A stretch of 64,000 nt of DNA from contig NJBO01000004.1 in the NCBI GenBank assembly GCA_005223075.1, forward strand, positions 62,001-126,000, read 5' to 3'. The notes under the pieces were generated by a model. It was not told the DNA's origin and made no database searches. It was given only the letters and a program-made list of their open reading frames with translations. The translations under genes were made by a program, and so were the position numbers. This document shows, piece after piece, positions 60,010 to 64,000 of the stretch (position 1 is its first letter; each line of letters opens with the position of its first letter). This stretch comes from a candidate division TA06 bacterium B3_TA06 (GTDB taxonomy: Bacteria > Hydrothermota > Tepidihabitantia > B3-TA06).

Positions 60010-60951
60010 ATGAAGAAAGTCTTAGTTGTATTGGCACTGTGCGTGCCGTTTGCAACCATGCTGGCTGTGGGTCTGTCCTTGAATCCCATGGCCACAAACA
60101 AACCCTTTGAGTTGCACGATCTTGCGATGCCCGGCGACACCATAGAACTGGCTGAAGATGAGGGCGATCCTTCAGGCCTCTGGGGTCTACCATTGTATGC
60201 AGGCGACAGACTTGCGGTGAGACTCACCCCTCCAAGCTATCCCTTTGAGATCATCGCGGCGGCCTTCGTCCCGATTAGCTGGTCAGGCGAGCCTGATAGC
60301 TGGAAAGAGGAATGCAACCTTGTATTCTTTGGCGCAAGTTCCGGATCGGATGAAGAACCAACCTCTGAGATTGGACGATTGGATAAGGTTGCACCTTATG
60401 AGGAAATCAACTGGAACGTGTTTGATGTAAGTGGTTTGAACATGACGATAAACTCGGGTAAATTCTACTTCGCTGTTGAGAATCGAGTTGACAGAGATCC
60501 CGGCCTTGCTCTGGATTTCGCCAAGCCCTTGCACCATGTCTCCTGGATATACGCAGATTTCGATGGAATGATGTGGTATCCTTTGGATAATGTCTACTTG
60601 CAGGGAGAGGAGTGGATGATAGGGGACAGCATAGACGTTATCCTGCGGGTGTTGGGTGTAGTCAGCGGCAACGTAGTTGAGTTGAAGCCCGATGTGGAGA
60701 CCTCTGTTTCTCTGGCCAGTATTGTAGCTTCCGGTAGCACGATCAACTACTCGATCGCAGAGCCCGGAGAGGTAGAGATTACACTCTGGGATGCTCTTGG
60801 TCGTCGGGTTCAGACCTTCTATACCGGTCACGCCGATGCGGGCGAGCACACCCTTACCTGGGACGCCTCTGCACTTCCGAGCGGCGCATACTTCATCAAA
60901 CTCAAGACCCCGAGTACCGTAAGCACAGCCAAGATTGTCCTGATCGACTGA
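60010..60951 (+). CDS. Secreted protein with sorting domain
   Basis: The 313-residue product has a signal peptide (VLVVLALCVPFATMLAVG). Its middle domain of about 180 residues (RLAVRLTPPSYPFEIIAAAFVP... NLVFFGAS... FYFAVENRVDRDPGLALDF... HHVSWIYADF) is shared with the next gene. A type IX-like sorting domain ends it (VEITLWDALGRRVQTFYTG, LPSGAYFIKLKT, ending KIVLID). It is monocistronic, bounded by its own promoter and a strong terminator. The shared domain has no name I recognise. Probably a surface protein. Confidence 0.82.
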   Translation: MKKVLVVLALCVPFATMLAVGLSLNPMATNKPFELHDLAMPGDTIELAEDEGDPSGLWGLPLYAGDRLAVRLTPPSYPFEIIAAAFVPISWSGEPDSWKEECNLVFFGASSGSDEEPTSEIGRLDKVAPYEEINWNVFDVSGLNMTINSGKFYFAVENRVDRDPGLALDFAKPLHHVSWIYADFDGMMWYPLDNVYLQGEEWMIGDSIDVILRVLGVVSGNVVELKPDVETSVSLASIVASGSTINYSIAEPGEVEITLWDALGRRVQTFYTGHADAGEHTLTWDASALPSGAYFIKLKTPSTVSTAKIVLID

Positions 60952-60971
60952 AATTAACCTCTAACCTTTTG

Positions 60972-60999
60972 CAGCGGGCCTTGCGCCCGCTGTTTTTAT
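60972..60999 (+). terminator. Rho-independent terminator
   Basis: CAGCGGGC and GCCCGCTG pair over 8 bp, followed by TTTTTATTT. It ends the gene at 60010. Confidence 0.92.
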
Positions 61000-61024
61000 T
61001 TACGGATACTTGCTATAGGAGGGC

Positions 61025-61052
61025 TTGACTTACGGAAATCTTTTTGTAATAT
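61025..61052 (+). promoter_or_regulatory. Promoter of the PEGA-repeat protein
   Basis: TTGACT at 61025-61030, 16-bp spacer, TAATAT at 61047-61052, then AAGGAGG before ATG 61080. Confidence 0.68.
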
Positions 61053-61079
61053 TCAAAAGACTCAACCTAAGGAGGAGTC

Positions 61080-62459
61080 ATGAAGAAGCTATGGCTTTTA
61101 CTAGGGGCAGTGGTGATCCTGGGGTTGGTGGTGTGTGCGAAACCCAACGGCGCTATCGAGGTTAAATCCACCCCTGAAGGTGCGGCTATCTACCTTGACG
61201 GAGATGACACCGGTGAGAAGACTAACACCGTCCTGGACGAACTTGATCCGGATGACTACACTATCAAGCTCACCCTTGAAGACTACGAGGATTGGGATAC
61301 CACGGTTACCGTCGAAGCAGGCGATACGGTCGAGGTTAATGCCACCTTACAGGAAGTGCCAAAAACCTACGGTGCGCTTCAGGTAAACTCAACCCCTGAA
61401 GGAGCTGCGATTGAACTCGACGGCACAGCCACCGGTGAGACTACTAATGCCTTCTTTGACAGCCTGGCTGTCGGTTCACATACGCTCAAGCTTACCCTGG
61501 ATCTTTACGAGGACTGGGAAACCACGGTAACCATCGTCAAGGATGATACCGTGACCGTGGATGCGGAGCTTACCAAAAAGACAGGTTCCATCCAGGTGAA
61601 CTCTGAGCCGAACGGCGCTGCGATTGAACTCGACGGCGCAGCCACCGACCAGGTTACGAACTACCTGTTTGATGAAGTACCGCTTGGGGAGTACACGGTT
61701 AAACTTACGTTGAAGGATTACAAAGACTGGGATACAACGGTAACGGTGAACGAGGATGAGACTGCGACCATTGATGCAACCCTTGAGGAAGCCCCGCAAG
61801 AAGAGATAGAACTAAAGGAAGATGAGGCTACTATGGTGGGCTTCGGGTTCAAGCTGGATGCAGGGGATCGAATGGCCGTAATGTTTACCCCTCCGAGCTA
61901 TCCCTTTGAACTTACCCAGGCCTGTTACGTCCCTATCGGTTGGTTGGATGATCCTGATAACTGGAACGTACAGTGCGACCTTGTATTCTTCGGCCCAGGG
62001 GAGAAACCCGCGGTCGAGTTGGGACGTAAAACGGTCTCAGCGTCCGTACAAGGCGACTGGAACTGGTTCGATGTTAGTGATCTGGACATCGAGATTAACT
62101 CGGGAAGTTTCTTCTTTGCCGTTGAGAACCGGGTTAACGACAACCCAGGCATGGCATTGGATGGTGGCTATCCACCTAATCATGTCTCCTGGATGTATGC
62201 CACCTTCATCGGAGAGATCGACCCGAAGTGGGCAGCCTTTGACAACATCAATATCGTTGGCGGCGACCCTCCCTGGCCCGAAGATATGACTTTGGGCGAC
62301 AGCTGCGACCTGATACTTCGCGTTAAAGGAATGGTGCCAGGTGGTGCAGAGGTTGTATTGACTCCAACAGTTAGGCCCCATACTTCATACTCTGGCTCAC
62401 CTCTGACACTCCCTGCTGATCGAAAATACGAGATCTTAGACTGGAGGGAACTCAGATAG
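61080..62459 (+). CDS. PEGA-repeat lipoprotein sharing a domain with its neighbour
   Basis: The 459-residue product has a signal with a possible lipobox (LGLVVCAKPNG). Three PEGA repeats follow (about 22-95, 97-168, 170-240): each has IxVxSxPxGAAIxLDG, then YTIKLTLEDYEDWDTTVTV-like. The last about 200 residues match the middle domain of the gene at 60010 (MAVMFTPPSYPFE, LVFFGPGEKP, FFAVENRVNDNPGMALDG, NHVSWMYATF). It ends without the sorting domain of its relative. PEGA domains are often surface or polysaccharide-linked. Confidence 0.85.
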   Translation: MKKLWLLLGAVVILGLVVCAKPNGAIEVKSTPEGAAIYLDGDDTGEKTNTVLDELDPDDYTIKLTLEDYEDWDTTVTVEAGDTVEVNATLQEVPKTYGALQVNSTPEGAAIELDGTATGETTNAFFDSLAVGSHTLKLTLDLYEDWETTVTIVKDDTVTVDAELTKKTGSIQVNSEPNGAAIELDGAATDQVTNYLFDEVPLGEYTVKLTLKDYKDWDTTVTVNEDETATIDATLEEAPQEEIELKEDEATMVGFGFKLDAGDRMAVMFTPPSYPFELTQACYVPIGWLDDPDNWNVQCDLVFFGPGEKPAVELGRKTVSASVQGDWNWFDVSDLDIEINSGSFFFAVENRVNDNPGMALDGGYPPNHVSWMYATFIGEIDPKWAAFDNINIVGGDPPWPEDMTLGDSCDLILRVKGMVPGGAEVVLTPTVRPHTSYSGSPLTLPADRKYEILDWRELR

Positions 62460-62563
62460 CCCAACCTTGAGCTTTCAATCCCCAAACGGTCTCTGAGGTC
62501 GGTATTAGTGAAGTTGAAGGTGTGCTGAGACCGGAATAGAGCAAAGGTCAATCAAGAACTTTA

Positions 62564-62590
62564 GAGCGGGCTTCTGCCCGCTCCTTTTTT
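62564..62590 (+). terminator. Rho-independent terminator
   Basis: GAGCGGGC and GCCCGCTC pair over 8 bp around TTCT, followed by CTTTTTT. It closes the PEGA-protein gene; its stem sequence resembles the terminator at 60972. Confidence 0.93.
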
Positions 62591-62610
62591 GTAATGCCGA
62601 TAGGGAGGAC

Positions 62611-62638
62611 TTGACATTGGGCGCGGCGCGGATATGCT
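62611..62638 (+). promoter_or_regulatory. Promoter of the GAF-domain gene
   Basis: TTGACA at 62611-62616, 16-bp spacer, TATGCT at 62633-62638. The leader is about 65 nt; AAGGA lies 8-12 nt before the ATG at 62712. Confidence 0.7.
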
Positions 62639-62711
62639 TCTTTTAAGCTGGCTAAGTATAAGGTGGAGGGGTTAATCAGAGGTATACGCAGATAATGCAA
62701 GGAATACATCT

Positions 62712-64000
62712 ATGAGTGAAGACAAGGAAAAGGCTGTTGCGCCGGGTAGCGGCGAGGATTACCGGGAATACGTCCGCAAGAGGCTTGCTCTGATTGCTCC
62801 GGTGATCCAGAAGGTCTCGCTTGGCGAGTTCAGCGAGAAGATTGATATCCCACAGGGCGCAGAGGATGAGTTCACAGAACTCCTGGTGGGACTCAACCTG
62901 ATGATCGATGACCTGCGGTTCATGTTTGATGAGAACCGGGAGAAGACCGCTGAGCTGGAACGCCGCTTCACCGAGCTTTCTATCTTCAACGAGATAGGCC
63001 GTGCATTGGGCTCTACCCTGCAGTTGAGCGAGCTTCTCGAGGTGATATATAATCAGACCGGCCGTATTATGGATACTGAGAACTTCTACATAGCTCTCTA
63101 CGACGAGAAGTCTGCCAGTATTGAGTTTCCGCTGTTTATAGATGAGGGAAAACGCGTAGATATACCTCCGAGGAGGTTCGGCAATGGACTTACCGAGTAT
63201 ATTATCTCTACCCTCAAGCCCCTGCTTATAAGAAAGGATGTGACGAGCGTCACCCGTAGGTTGGGGATAGATATGGTGCTGAAGGGTGACGAGCCGCAGT
63301 GCTGGCTTGGGGTTCCAATGATCTCCCACGAGAAGGTGTTGGGTGTTATATCGGTCCAGAGCGTGCGTGAACCAAACATTTATGACGAGGACCATAAGCG
63401 TCTTTTGGAGGCGATTGCCAACCAGGCGGCGGGTGCTGTTGCAAATGCTCGTGCATACCAGGAGCTTGAGCGCAGAGTTGCCGAGCTTGCGGCGTTCAAC
63501 GAGGTAGGACGTGCCCTGGGCTCGACCCTTAAACTGGAAGAGCAGCTCAAGATCGTCTACGAGCAGGCCCGCGGGGTTATGCCTGCAGATCACTTCTACG
63601 TTGCCCTTTACCATCCGGCGGATGAGGACGCTGGAGCAGGGGCTGAGATCGAGTTCGTGTTTAACATCCAGGACGGCCTCCTGGCACCGCCGCGTATCCG
63701 TCCCTTTGGGAAGGGTTTGACCGAGTACATAATTCGCACCCGTAAGCCTCTCCTGATCCAACGCGATCTGGAAAACCGCATCAAGGAGTTGGATCTCGAT
63801 GTGGTGATTCGAGGAACGCCTGCCCGCTCCTGGCTGGGGGTGCCGCTTATCGTGCGTAATGAGGTTATAGGTGTGGTGGCGGCGCAGAGCGTTGAGAGGG
63901 AAGAGGCCTACGACGAAGGGCACAAGGAGTTCCTTACCTCCCTTGCAAGTCAGACCTCAGGCGTGATTGATAACGCGCGTGCCTACCGTGAGCTTGAGAA
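62712..64000 (+). CDS. Tandem-GAF signalling protein (partial, runs off the window)
   Basis: The reading frame is open from ATG 62712 to the end. An N-terminal helical region (about 1-90) looks like a coiled-coil/HAMP-like linker (EYVRKRLALIAPVIQKVSLGE, LMIDDLRFMFDENRE). Two GAF domains (about 95-245 and 265-420) follow, each starting FNEIGRALGSTL or FNEVGRALGSTL, with WLGVPMISHEKVLGVISVQS and WLGVPLIVRNEVIGVVAAQS. GAF domains sense small molecules. The effector (kinase, GGDEF or other) lies beyond the window, so I do not name it. Confidence 0.88.
   Translation, partial: MSEDKEKAVAPGSGEDYREYVRKRLALIAPVIQKVSLGEFSEKIDIPQGAEDEFTELLVGLNLMIDDLRFMFDENREKTAELERRFTELSIFNEIGRALGSTLQLSELLEVIYNQTGRIMDTENFYIALYDEKSASIEFPLFIDEGKRVDIPPRRFGNGLTEYIISTLKPLLIRKDVTSVTRRLGIDMVLKGDEPQCWLGVPMISHEKVLGVISVQSVREPNIYDEDHKRLLEAIANQAAGAVANARAYQELERRVAELAAFNEVGRALGSTLKLEEQLKIVYEQARGVMPADHFYVALYHPADEDAGAGAEIEFVFNIQDGLLAPPRIRPFGKGLTEYIIRTRKPLLIQRDLENRIKELDLDVVIRGTPARSWLGVPLIVRNEVIGVVAAQSVEREEAYDEGHKEFLTSLASQTSGVIDNARAYRELE

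Noticed and set aside
62400-62545. Possible frameshifted sorting domain after the PEGA protein
   Set aside because: I read all forward frames past the stop and saw no LYD/GVYF-type pattern, so truncation by frameshift is not supported.
62676-63923. A 415-codon open frame on the minus strand
   Set aside because: It lies entirely opposite the tandem-GAF gene, whose domains are recognisable; the antisense frame has no family features and is a coding shadow.

Overview
The window reads as a chromosome segment of an uncultured Gram-negative bacterium from the FCB side of the tree, most like candidate phyla such as WOR-3 or TA06. This is inferred from gene content, not from a marker phylogeny. Evidence for a diderm: an LptE-like lipoprotein, many outer-membrane barrels, lipoboxes and an ExbB/ExbD/TonB motor. 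Evidence for type IX-like secretion: five proteins with C-terminal sorting-domain signatures, four PorV/UPF0164-like barrels and a PorX-type receiver-PglZ regulator. All genes are bacterial and densely packed, with many 1-4 nt overlaps. The only clear mobile DNA is one insertion sequence.

Layout. 1-3.9 kb: end of rpmF, plsX, a lipoprotein, an outer-membrane barrel and a YggS-like PLP protein, then tRNA-Phe. 4-17.9 kb: an envelope region with a FlgD-Ig protein, a PorV-like barrel, three large secreted TPR proteins, then exbB-exbD-exbD-tonB and a FlgD-Ig periplasmic protein. 18-21.4 kb (minus): a small multidrug-export family protein, a VWA membrane protein and an Ig lipoprotein, running into tRNA-Asp. 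21.6-32.4 kb: PorV-like barrel, purA, a QueH/uracil-DNA-glycosylase fusion, rarA, PBP1A, a MagIII-like glycosylase, a DUF4015 protein and two barrels. 32.6-35.7 kb: RNase P RNA, a miniature sorting-domain protein, cdd and malic enzyme, with several hairpin repeats. 35.7-41.8 kb: two tandem secreted M1 peptidases and a secreted VCBS protein. 41.8-43.3 kb: the insertion sequence. 43.3-53.2 kb: tRNA-Glu, PDZ protein, MATE, GNAT, lptE, amidohydrolase, lipoprotein, radical SAM, HAD and CPBP genes. 53.2-57.8 kb (minus): porX followed by three lactate/2-hydroxyacid oxidation genes. 58-64 kb: barrel, lipoprotein, two related secreted proteins (one with PEGA repeats) and a tandem-GAF protein cut by the window end.

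Two genome-wide signals stand out. First, about two dozen promoters can be read by eye as TTGACA/TTGACT-like -35 boxes with a -10 box, and nearly all have a 16-bp spacer. Second, in eight genes the -10 box lies only 5-9 nt before the start codon, which predicts leaderless mRNAs; among them are rarA, cdd, lptE and porX. Other genes carry ordinary AGGAGG sites, so both initiation modes appear to coexist.

Other points of interest: tandem GTGTTACGGG sites abutting the -35 boxes of PBP1A and the CPBP gene; two dispersed hairpin families with compensatory stem changes; an insertion sequence with duplicated end repeats; and a protein-coding gene whose stop codon lies inside tRNA-Asp.
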